A stretch of DNA of 8,616 nt, taken from NCBI GenBank assembly GCA_017467225.1, contig JAFTSR010000277.1, positions 1 to 8,616 of the forward strand, written 5' to 3'. A program made the position numbers and the translations under genes. Below are positions 1 through 5,380 of this stretch, piece after piece. Numbering within the stretch: position 1 is the first letter of the stretch; each line of letters begins with the position of its first letter. The notes beneath the pieces were generated by a model, which saw only the letters and a program-made list of their open reading frames with translations, did not search any database and had not been told where the DNA came from. Source of the stretch: Clostridia bacterium. GTDB lineage: Bacteria; Bacillota_A; Clostridia; Oscillospirales; CAG-272.

Positions 1-217
1 TTCGCCGTCCTTTTTGAGGCGGCGAAAGCAAAGTCTGCAGTCTGTAACAACCGCGCGTGTTTAGCAAAAAATGCGATAGCGTTTTTTGCGTGTAACGCGC
101 GACCACAGGGGGGACATGGGGGTTCTCCCCCATGCGCGTTTTCTTTGGTTCGTTTCTTTGACGCGTGTCAAAGAAATGAACACCACACCAATTACGGTTA
201 GAAAGCTATGTTCGCAC
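1..217 (-). repeat. Structured repeat M1, copy A (truncated by window edge)
   Basis: First of five copies of a roughly 240-bp element, here inverted relative to copies B, C and E. Four hairpins are visible on the plus strand in the order H4, H3, H2, H1. H4 is TTCGCCG (1-7) with CGGCGAA (20-26). H3 has an outer stem CGCGCGT (52-58) with ACGCGCG (95-101) and an inner stem 65-74 with 79-88. H2 is CATGGGGG (115-122) with CCCCCATG (127-134). H1 is TTTCTTTGAC (153-162) with GTCAAAGAAA (167-176). The element ends with the conserved edge GTTCGCAC at 210-217. The H3 outer stem differs from that of the other copies on both arms, and pairing is kept. No coding function is inferred. Confidence 0.85.
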
Positions 218-246
218 CCTCTAACCCCCAACCTCCCCCACCGCAC

Positions 247-281
247 AAAAAAGCTGCCTCGCTCACGCCAGACAGCTTTTT
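247..281 (-). terminator. Intrinsic terminator of the lipoprotein gene
   Basis: On the minus strand, about 20 nt past the TAA, a 12-bp stem starts AAAAAGCTGTCT and closes with AGGCAGCTTTTT, with one G-U pair and a 10-nt loop. The 3' arm ends in a T run. This is a standard Rho-independent shape and fits the gene ending at 301. Confidence 0.85.
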
Positions 282-300
282 CATTTTCTTTATTCCTACC

Positions 301-1182
301 TTACTTGATCTTAAACTCCGCCACCAGCATGTAGTGATCCGAGTGATCGTTCACATTCGCATAACTGTCCACCAGCTCGTACGCCGACGAATAACAAATG
401 TTGTCAATGCTCTTGGTGTTCCAGTCGTCCTTGGTGTACGTCTCAATCACATTGTCGTCATTATTGACTAAATCCACACCGGCAATCTCCTCCAGCTCGG
501 AAAACGCACGCAGATTGAAATCACCCGTCAGAATGCAGCGGCTGTACTCCCACATAATGCCGTCGATCTGCGAAATCTGCCCCGCGCGGATCTTGTCATC
601 CTCAAAAGAAAGATGCGTCGTGAAGAAATTGACCGTCTTGCCGCCAAGATCAATGGTCGCGCGTGCCAGCATGCGCTGCTCTCTGCTGCCGGACTCCAGC
701 GGATAGCTCTCGCTCTCGGTGATCGGATACTTGGACAGAATACCAATGCCGTACTCGCCGTCCTGACCGTACGTGGGAATGTTCCCGGGCAGATCGATCG
801 CCTTGGCGAAGTAGTAATACTCCATGCCGGTCAGCTCGGAGAGAACTTTGAGCGTGTCCAGATTCTTGGAGCGATTCGCCAGACGGTCAACCTCCTGCAG
901 GCCGACAATGTCCAGTTCCTGCGAGGTGATGTCATTGGCCAGAACGGAAAGATCATGGCCGACGTAAGCGCCGTTTCCAATGTTGAAGGAACCTATTTTG
1001 AGTGTCATGGGTGCTTTTACCTCCTCTTTTTCGGGTTCGGGGTCCTCGGGTGTCTCGGGTGTTTCCTCCACGGGCGGCTGCTCGTCCGGCGTCGGATCAT
1101 CGGGCGTCTGCACATCGGTGCAGCCTGCCAGCGGCGCGAGCATCAGGCACAGCGCCAGCAAAAGATAAAAAATGCGTTTCAT
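301..1182 (-). CDS. Endonuclease/exonuclease/phosphatase-family lipoprotein
   Basis: Predicted surface-anchored hydrolase of the DNase I-like (EEP) superfamily, 293 aa. The N-terminus is a lipoprotein signal: a basic MKR, a hydrophobic stretch, then lipobox LAGC with Cys21 as the lipidated residue. Residues 22-58 are an acidic Pro/Glu linker. The catalytic domain follows (about 59-293) with the family motifs in order: SFNIGN (Asn67), LQEVD (Glu97), THLS (His190), LTGDFNL (Asp221, Asn223), SIDNI (Asp260) and SDH (Asp282, His283). All expected metal and catalytic residues are present. The substrate may be nucleic acid, a phospholipid or a phosphorylated sugar; the sequence does not decide. The start has an AAAGG site upstream. 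A consensus promoter and a terminator frame the gene, so it is its own transcription unit, unrelated to the sugar-acid genes except by position. Confidence 0.92.
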   Translation of the reverse strand: MKRIFYLLLALCLMLAPLAGCTDVQTPDDPTPDEQPPVEETPETPEDPEPEKEEVKAPMTLKIGSFNIGNGAYVGHDLSVLANDITSQELDIVGLQEVDRLANRSKNLDTLKVLSELTGMEYYYFAKAIDLPGNIPTYGQDGEYGIGILSKYPITESESYPLESGSREQRMLARATIDLGGKTVNFFTTHLSFEDDKIRAGQISQIDGIMWEYSRCILTGDFNLRAFSELEEIAGVDLVNNDDNVIETYTKDDWNTKSIDNICYSSAYELVDSYANVNDHSDHYMLVAEFKIK

Positions 1183-1215
1183 GATATAGAATTACCTTTC
1201 TTTTTTGATACGCAT

Positions 1216-1244
1216 AGCATATCATATTTTGTTACGTTTGTCAA
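1216..1244 (-). promoter_or_regulatory. Sigma-A promoter of the lipoprotein gene
   Basis: Reading the minus strand, TTGACA (1244-1239) is followed after exactly 17 nt by TATGCT (1221-1216). The ATG at 1182 lies about 34 nt beyond the -10, with an AAAGG ribosome binding site between them. This is the only near-consensus promoter I could find in the window. Confidence 0.85.
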
Positions 1245-1255
1245 GAGAAATTGAT

Positions 1256-1290
1256 AAAGAGGAGAAAAACAGCGCTGCTTTCTCCTCTTT
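1256..1290 (-). terminator. Hairpin terminator after the KDPG-type aldolase
   Basis: A 12-bp stem, AAAGAGGAGAAA with TTTCTCCTCTTT on the minus strand, has an 11-nt loop containing CAGCGCTG. It starts 7 nt after the stop codon. The 3' arm ends in TTT rather than a long T tract, so termination is likely but the form is not ideal. It separates the aldolase from the promoter at 1216-1244. Confidence 0.75.
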
Positions 1291-1297
1291 GCTGCAC

Positions 1298-1978
1298 TTA
1301 CGGAATGATCGGCAGATCCTTTTTGGCCTCGGCGATCAGATCGATGAATTTCTTGACCTGGTTGGTGACCGAAATAAGACCCTCGCGCTCGATCTTCTCA
1401 AAGTCCAGAAAGGTTCTCGCGCCGGAAACCGCGCACGCGCCGCATTTGATGAACTCCGCGGCGTTGTCGGGCGTGATGCCGCCGGAGGGGATCAGATTGA
1501 CGTCGGGGAAGACCATCTTGAGGTTGGTCATGTACTTGGGGCCGCCCAGGGTACCGGGGAAGATCTTGACCATGGTTGCGCCGGCTCTCATGGCGGTGAA
1601 CACCTCGGTGGCGGTAAACGCGCCGCTGAACACGGGCACGTTGTAGCGGTTGGCGACGTCGATCACGTCCTCAATGACGCAGGGGTTGACGATAATGCTG
1701 CCGCCGTGGAGAATGACCTCGCGTGCGGAGGTGGGGTCAAGCACGGTACCGGCTGCAACCAGCAGGCGGTCGCCGAAATGGTCGGAGATGGCCTCGATGG
1801 CCTCCAGCACGCCGGGCGTGGTCATGGTGACCTCAATGACGCGCGCGCCGCCGTCGTACATCGCCTGCGCGTAAGCAATGTAGTCGTCCTTCTTGTGCAG
1901 CTTGATGCAGGGCAGAATGCCGGTGCTCTTGGTGTACTGAATGACGCGTTCTTTCAGAGAAATGTCGCTTCTGTTCAT
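1298..1978 (-). CDS. eda: KDPG/KHG (2-keto-3-deoxy-6-phosphogluconate) aldolase family
   Basis: Class I aldolase of the Eda fold, 226 aa. The family cleaves KDPG to pyruvate and glyceraldehyde-3-phosphate through a Lys Schiff base. The expected landmarks are present: EVT with Glu49 as the likely acid/base, the Schiff-base Lys138 in MVKIFP, GGPKY at 145-149, and the phosphate-loop type motif SGGITPDN (165-172). Two positions deviate from E. coli Eda as I remember it. The Arg of EVTLRT is Thr53 (EVTMTT), and the Ser of the IGGSW phosphate loop aligns with Ala187 (VSGART). The usual PG of the TPTE loop is SG (118-119). Substrate preference may therefore differ from KDPG. Start choice is supported by AAAGGAACCACTACCATG. 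The 5' leader carries a perfect palindrome (2013-2047). The KDG-kinase-like gene two genes upstream makes a KDG-to-pyruvate route plausible. Confidence 0.88.
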   Translation of the reverse strand: MNRSDISLKERVIQYTKSTGILPCIKLHKKDDYIAYAQAMYDGGARVIEVTMTTPGVLEAIEAISDHFGDRLLVAAGTVLDPTSAREVILHGGSIIVNPCVIEDVIDVANRYNVPVFSGAFTATEVFTAMRAGATMVKIFPGTLGGPKYMTNLKMVFPDVNLIPSGGITPDNAAEFIKCGACAVSGARTFLDFEKIEREGLISVTNQVKKFIDLIAEAKKDLPIIP

Positions 1979-2012
1979 GGTAGTGGTTCCTTTCTGTGTG
2001 TTTGGGGTGGAT

Positions 2013-2047
2013 GCGAGGGAAACTTTTTGGGAAAAAGTTTCCCTCGC
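2013..2047. repeat. M4-like palindrome in the aldolase leader
   Basis: A perfect 16-bp inverted repeat, GCGAGGGAAACTTTTT (2013-2028) with its complement at 2032-2047, and a 3-nt loop. It lies in the 5' untranslated leader of the KDPG-type aldolase, about 35 nt before the start codon. The flank CGCTCCCTTCAAAAACTTT matches the flank of the palindrome at 5381-5418. On the minus strand it is not followed by a T run, so it is not a canonical terminator. Confidence 0.85.
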
Positions 2048-2053
2048 GCTCCC

Positions 2054-2150
2054 TTCAAAAACTTTGTATTAGGTTATTGGCTGAGTTTTTTGCGTTTCGT
2101 TTCTATTCCGACAAAGCAAGAGCCCATGTGGGGTCCCTGCCCCACAAGAA
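2054..2150 (-). repeat. M3-type hairpin module between yhcH-like gene and aldolase
   Basis: TGTGGGG (2127-2133) pairs with CCCCACA (2140-2146). On the minus strand the text after the hairpin, ATGGGCTCTTGCT, closely matches ATGGGTTCTTGCT in the M3 module at 4575-4593, and like that copy it runs into an AAAGTTTTTG stretch before the M4 palindrome. It is an M3-M4 pair without M1 or M2, inverted relative to the other spacers. The remainder of the 241-bp spacer (2151-2219) shows nothing I recognise. Confidence 0.65.
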
Positions 2151-2219
2151 AGGTGCAGATGCAACTTCCCGAAGGAACAGAATGGTAGGCAGGGTATTTG
2201 CGGAGGAATCATTGGGAAA

Positions 2220-2666
2220 TTACAGCTTGATCTTTGCGACAAGCTTTGCGCAGAAGACGCTCTCGTCGCCGAGCTTGACGCAAGGCATATGAGCGTCCTG
2301 GGGCAGGGTGATCATGAAGTCGCCGGCGCGCAGAGGGATGTTAGTGCCCTCGCCGTCCAGGTAGATCATGTCCTTTTCTTCGTTTTTATCGGTGACGGTC
2401 AGGGTATCGATGGGTGCGTAGCCGATGCACTCGCAGCCGGAGACGACGAAGTGGATATCGGCGTATTTTTCGTGGGCTTCGAAGGTGCAATCTGCTGCGT
2501 CCTTGGTCATATAGGGGCGGCATTTGACCATCACGCCGTCGCAGACGGGGAGGTCGGCTTTTTCGGTGGCGGTATCGGAATAGGTGGCGAGAAATTTGAG
2601 CGCGGCTTCGAAGCCGGCGCCGAGGCCGTAGTAATTTGCGGCGTTTTTGATGTTGTCGATGATCAT
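2220..2666 (-). CDS. YhcH/YjgK/YiaL family protein (DUF386, cupin-like)
   Basis: 148-aa cytosolic protein of the YhcH/YjgK/YiaL family, close to the family's usual 150-155 aa. Visible family marks are EAHEKYADIHFVV (Glu63, His65, Asp70, His72) and PLRAGDFMITLPQDAHMP with His126, the conserved metal-site side chains of the cupin-like barrel. E. coli YhcH (NanQ) and relatives have been reported as sialic-acid anomerases, and other members sit in sugar-acid operons such as yia. Here the neighbours point to a keto-sugar-acid role rather than sialate, since no nanA/nanK/nanE lies in the window. An in-frame ATG 45 nt upstream exists, but it would translate across the edge of repeat M1. The chosen ATG has GAAAGGAACCACCACCATG, nearly identical to the aldolase gene's site. 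Confidence 0.88.
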   Translation of the reverse strand: MIIDNIKNAANYYGLGAGFEAALKFLATYSDTATEKADLPVCDGVMVKCRPYMTKDAADCTFEAHEKYADIHFVVSGCECIGYAPIDTLTVTDKNEEKDMIYLDGEGTNIPLRAGDFMITLPQDAHMPCVKLGDESVFCAKLVAKIKL

Positions 2667-2701
2667 GGTGGTGGTTCCTTTCGGTGGGGATGATTTAGGG
2701 A

Positions 2702-2935
2702 GTGCGAACAAAGATTTCTAACGGTAATTGGTTTGTTGTTCATTTTTGGCGCGCCCCAAAAATGAACCAAAAAACGCGCATGGGGGAGGACCCCCATGTC
2801 CCCCCTCTATCGCGTGCTACCGCCAAATGACTCCATCATTTGGCTAAATCGCACGCGGTTGCTGCAGAGCAAAAACTTTGCTTTCGCCGCCTCAAAAAGG
2901 ACGGCGAAAACATAGGGGTGTTCTACGGGAAGAAA
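2702..2935 (+). repeat. Structured repeat M1, copy B
   Basis: Full copy starting at GTGCGAAC (2702-2709). H1 is a 12-bp stem, GTTCATTTTTGG (2738-2749) with its complement (2756-2767). H2 is CATGGGGG/CCCCCATG (2779-2798). H3 has an outer stem CGCGTGC (2811-2817) with GCACGCG (2851-2857) and an inner stem CCAAATGA (2823-2830) with TCATTTGG (2836-2843). H4 is TTTCGCCG (2882-2889) with CGGCGAAA (2902-2909). The inner H3 stem has quite different bases from copies A, C, D and E, and is fully paired. The GTGCGAAC edge points toward the start of the yhcH-like gene. Confidence 0.88.
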
Positions 2936-2994
2936 GGATGAACTCGGCAGGACGGCGAAAACGGGGAACGGCTGCCGGATAAGAAAACAAATTC

Positions 2995-3024
2995 GGTAGG
3001 GGAGGGCCTTGGTCCTCCCGCCGC
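2995..3024 (+). repeat. M2 hairpin, copy B
   Basis: GGGAGGGCC (3000-3008) pairs with GGTCCTCCC (3011-3019), 9 bp including one G-T. It corresponds in place to the TGTAGGGGCG hairpins at 4511-4529 and 8466-8484. The 60 bp between this and M1 copy B hold no recognised signal. Confidence 0.7.
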
Positions 3025-3040
3025 TTGGACACAAAACAAA

Positions 3041-3120
3041 CTTTTTATCAATCTTGTGGGGTAGGGGCCCCACATGGGTTCTCGATCTGCTTGGACAGAA
3101 CGAGATTGCTAAAAATTTAA
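3041..3120 (+). repeat. M3 module, copy B
   Basis: The hairpin TGTGGGG (3055-3061) with CCCCACA (3068-3074) is followed by ATGGGTTCTCG, then AGAACGAGATTGCTAAAAATTT. The last part contains the AGAAC and GCTAAAAATT words shared with copy C. Confidence 0.72.
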
Positions 3121-3136
3121 CCAATAAACTTTTTCA

Positions 3137-3201
3137 AAAGTTTTTGGGGTTCCAAGGGGTCTTTTTTCAAAAAGACCCCTTGGTCGCCGAAGGCCTTTCG
3201 T
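3137..3201. repeat. M4 palindrome module abutting the kinase stop codon
   Basis: A perfect 15-bp palindrome (3152-3166 with 3169-3183, 2-nt loop) starts CCAAGGGGTC. It is preceded by AAAAGTTTTTGGGGTT and followed by TCGCCGAAGGCCTTTCGT, after which the complement of the kinase TAA begins at 3202. It could act as a 3' RNA hairpin for the kinase mRNA, but no T run follows on the minus strand. Confidence 0.85.
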
Positions 3202-4221
3202 TTATCTACTCACTCTACCCGAGGCGTCGCCGCCCATGAGCTTTTTGACCTCATCAAGCGTTGCGAGGTTGAAGTCGCCGGTGATGGTCTGCTTGAGGGC
3301 AGATGCGGCTGTAGCGAACTCGCAGGTATCAGCCAGCGACATGCCGTTGAGGATACCGTAGATCATGCCGGCAGCGAAGGAAGCACCGCCGCCGCCGCGA
3401 TCGACCAGGTGGATATCGTACTTGCGGGAGTGATAGAACTCGTTGCCGTCGTAGATCATGGTAGACCAGCCGTTATCCGAGGCGGAGATGCTTTCGCGCA
3501 GCGTCGAGCCGATATACTTGAAGCCGAAGCGCGCCTTGAGCTGGCGGAAGACCTCCTTGTAGGCCTCGATGTCCAGCTGTCCCTTGGTGATGTCGGTATT
3601 TTCGGGCTTGAAGCCGAGCACCTTCTCCGCGTCCTCCTCGTTGCCGATGCAGACGTCGACGTACTGCATCAGGGGGATCATGACGCTCTGTGCGCGCTCG
3701 GGCGACCACAGCTTGCTGCGGTAGTTGAGGTCAACGCTGACGGTCACGCCGTGTTTCTTGGCGGCCTTCATGGCGTGCTCAACCAGCACGGCGGCGCGCT
3801 CGGAGATGGCAGGGGTGATGCCGGCGACGTGGAACCAGTCGGCATCGGAGAAAATGCCGTCCCAGTCGAACTCGTCGGGCGTTGCCTCGGAGATGGCGGA
3901 GTGCTTGCGGTCGTACAGGACGTTAGAGGCGCGGACGGAGGCGCCGTTTTCGTAGAAGTTGAGGCCAAGGCGTTCGCCGCCGCGGACGATGTAGTTGGTA
4001 TCGACGCCCTGCTCGCGGAGCTTACCCAGGGCGGTCTGACCCAGAGGGTTTAAGGGGAGCTTGGTGACGTAGCGAGCGTCCAGGCCAAAGCGGGCGAGGG
4101 AAACCGCGACGATGGACTCGTCGCCGCCGTAGTGGGCTTCAAATTCGGTGGCTTGCTCGAAGCGGAGGTTGTTTTTGGGCATGAAACGGATCATCATTTC
4201 GCCCATGGTGACTACTCTCAT
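3202..4221 (-). CDS. kdgK: PfkB-family sugar kinase, 2-keto-3-deoxygluconate kinase type, catalytic Asp replaced
   Basis: 339-aa ribokinase-fold protein. KDG-kinase-like marks are VTKLPLNPLGQ (52-62), IVRGGERLGLNFYENGAS (78-95), HVAGITPAIS (131-140), VDLNYRSKLW (163-172) and the near C-terminal ALKQTITGDFNL (308-319). Family members phosphorylate 2-keto-3-deoxygluconate to KDPG, the substrate of the aldolase encoded downstream. The PfkB second signature, normally ending GxGD with the Asp as catalytic base, reads DRGGGGAS (274-281), so the Asp position is Ala280 (codon GCT at 3384-3382). The first signature, usually GGAEANVA, reads GGDESIVA (32-39). Either this is a functional variant subfamily or the protein no longer has the usual kinase chemistry. 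The start has TTAAAGGAGTTCCACCATG. It is flanked by repeat spacers: M1 ends 32 nt before the start, and M4 touches the stop. Confidence 0.85.
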   Translation of the reverse strand: MRVVTMGEMMIRFMPKNNLRFEQATEFEAHYGGDESIVAVSLARFGLDARYVTKLPLNPLGQTALGKLREQGVDTNYIVRGGERLGLNFYENGASVRASNVLYDRKHSAISEATPDEFDWDGIFSDADWFHVAGITPAISERAAVLVEHAMKAAKKHGVTVSVDLNYRSKLWSPERAQSVMIPLMQYVDVCIGNEEDAEKVLGFKPENTDITKGQLDIEAYKEVFRQLKARFGFKYIGSTLRESISASDNGWSTMIYDGNEFYHSRKYDIHLVDRGGGGASFAAGMIYGILNGMSLADTCEFATAASALKQTITGDFNLATLDEVKKLMGGDASGRVSR

Positions 4222-4253
4222 GGTGGAACTCCTTTAAGTGGTGGATTTAGATT

Positions 4254-4493
4254 GTGCGAACAAAGATTTTTAACTGTAAAAGGGTTGTTGTTCATTTCTT
4301 TGGCACACGCCAAAGAAACGAACCAAAGAAAACGTGCATGGGGGAGAACCCCCATATCCCCCCGTCTTCGCGTGCGACAAACAAAAATGCTCCGCATTTT
4401 TGCTCAAACGCACGCGGTTTGAGCCGAGTGAAGACTTTGCTTTCGCCGCCTCAAAAAGGACGGCGAAAACATAGGGGTATTCTACGGGAAGAA
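4254..4493 (+). repeat. Structured repeat M1, copy C
   Basis: Starts at GTGCGAAC (4254-4261). H1 is TTTCTTTGGC (4295-4304) with GCCAAAGAAA (4309-4318). H2 is ATGGGGG (4338-4344) with CCCCCAT (4349-4355). H3 has an outer stem CGCGTGCG (4369-4376) with CGCACGCG (4409-4416) and an inner stem CAAAAATGC (4382-4390) with GCATTTTTG (4394-4402). H4 is TTTCGCCG (4441-4448) with CGGCGAAA (4461-4468), followed by the tail ACATAGGGG...CTACGGGAAGAA. The M1 edge faces the kinase start. Confidence 0.88.
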
Positions 4494-4506
4494 GGGAGTT
4501 TTCCTT

Positions 4507-4535
4507 GTAGGGGCGACCATTGGTCGTCCGCTCCA
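4507..4535 (+). repeat. M2 hairpin, copy C
   Basis: TGTAGGGGCGACCA then TTGGTCGTCC forms a 9-bp stem (4511-4519 with 4521-4529), with one G-T pair. Compared with 8466-8484, three central stem bases change on both arms (ACC/GGT versus CGC/GCG) while pairing is retained. Confidence 0.78.
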
Positions 4536-4544
4536 AAGCGAAAC

Positions 4545-4630
4545 ATTTTTTACATCTGTCATGTGGGGGCGGGGCCCCACATGGGTTCTTGCTCCGTTCA
4601 TACAGAACAGAACCGCTAAAAATTCATTCT
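4545..4630 (+). repeat. M3 module, copy C
   Basis: ATGTGGGG (4561-4568) pairs with CCCCACAT (4575-4582). The following text, GGTTCTTGCT...AGAACAGAACCGCTAAAAATT, could form a second weak stem GGTTCT/AGAACC. Words are shared with copy B and with the remnant at 5455-5480. Confidence 0.72.
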
Positions 4631-4644
4631 GAAATTTTTATTAA

Positions 4645-4707
4645 AAGTTTTTGGGGTTCCAAGGGGTATTTTTTCAAAAATACCCCTTGGTCGCCGAAGG
4701 CCTTTCG
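4645..4707. repeat. M4 palindrome module abutting the class II aldolase stop codon
   Basis: A perfect 15-bp palindrome, CCAAGGGGTATTTTT (4659-4673) with 4676-4690 and a 2-nt loop. One pair differs from the copy at 3152-3183 (T-A here, C-G there in the GGGGTN step), a compensated change. It is followed by TCGCCGAAGGCCTTTCG, and the aldolase stop codon complement begins at 4708, so the module edge coincides with the gene end as it does at the kinase. Confidence 0.85.
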
Positions 4708-5361
4708 TCAGGTCTTCCCGTAGCCGTACAGGAAGTAATCTCTGCCGCGCTTGACGTTTTCGTCGGAGATGGTGACGATACCGCCGGCTGCGAGGAGGTG
4801 GAGATACATTTTGCAGGTTTTCTCGACGACCTGGCAGCAGACACGCGCCTGGGCAAGGGTCTCGCCCATGCAGACGGGTCCGTGGTTGCGAATGAGGACG
4901 GCGTTGGTGTGATCTACCGAGGCAGAGACCACCTCGCCCAGCTTTTCGTGCATATCGGAGGGCACGAATTCAGAGGAGAGCGGGATGGCGCCGCCGAGCA
5001 GCTGGCACATCTCCTCGGAGATGACCGGTACACCCTCATTTCGCGCCGCCGCTGCCATGGCGTAGGGCGAGTGCATGTGGATGATGGCACTCACGTCCGG
5101 GCGCTTGTTCATAATGCCGCGGTGAATGTTGCGCTCGCTGGTGGACAGCCGGGTGCCTGACACCTGCGTGCCGTCCGGCGCGATGACCACCAAGTCCTCG
5201 GGAACCATGGTGTCGTAGTCCACCTTGGAGGGTGTGATCAGAATGTTTCCGTCGTCAAGGCGTACGCTGATGTTTCCCCAGGTCGAGAACACCAAGCCCT
5301 GCGATTTCAGCCAAAGGCAGGTGTCGATCACCTCTTGGCGCAGCTCAATACAGTCGTTCAT
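4708..5361 (-). CDS. Class II aldolase/adducin family protein (fuculose-phosphate aldolase-like)
   Basis: 217-aa zinc-dependent aldolase of the class II aldolase/adducin family, normal length for L-fuculose-1-phosphate aldolase relatives. Visible residues are STWGNIS (26-32), the catalytic-type Glu76 in STSERNIH, zinc ligands His95 and His97 in IIHMHSPYA, and the third ligand His160 in IRNHGP. All key positions are intact. The family includes L-fuculose-1-P and L-rhamnulose-1-P aldolases, ribulose-5-P 4-epimerase and the OtnC-type decarboxylases. The sequence does not identify the exact reaction, and there is no fucose/rhamnose isomerase or kinase nearby, so I leave the symbol empty. An ATG 69 nt upstream would run through the leader palindrome. 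The chosen start has AAAAAAAGGATCACATACATG, with the Shine-Dalgarno sequence directly after the palindrome. Confidence 0.88.
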   Translation of the reverse strand: MNDCIELRQEVIDTCLWLKSQGLVFSTWGNISVRLDDGNILITPSKVDYDTMVPEDLVVIAPDGTQVSGTRLSTSERNIHRGIMNKRPDVSAIIHMHSPYAMAAAARNEGVPVISEEMCQLLGGAIPLSSEFVPSDMHEKLGEVVSASVDHTNAVLIRNHGPVCMGETLAQARVCCQVVEKTCKMYLHLLAAGGIVTISDENVKRGRDYFLYGYGKT

Positions 5362-5380
5362 GTATGTGATCCTTTTTTTG

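Noticed and set aside
61..246. Small open frames in the spacers with a recurring peptide ETNQRKRAWGRTP (also near 4132-4422 and 8240-8548)
   Set aside because: They are translations of M1. The stem changes are compensated for pairing, not for codons; the frames run on different strands relative to M1 and have no ribosome binding sites.
2013..2047. M4 and M4-like palindromes as Rho-independent terminators
   Set aside because: No T run follows the stems on either strand, and two of them lie between a gene's leader and its ribosome binding site.
2667..2711. Upstream starts for the yhcH-like gene (2711), class II aldolase (5430) and zinc dehydrogenase (8094)
   Set aside because: The extensions cross repeat or palindrome sequence, lack family similarity and have no ribosome binding site.
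2702..2935. M1 as a classical MITE or insertion sequence
   Set aside because: No terminal inverted repeats bounding the whole element, no consistent target duplication and no transposase in the window; direct-repeat-like edges are noted separately.
3409..4053. Long plus-strand open frames opposite the kinase, class II aldolase and KDPG-type aldolase
   Set aside because: They are antisense to genes with full family motifs; GC-rich codon third positions create stop-poor opposite frames.
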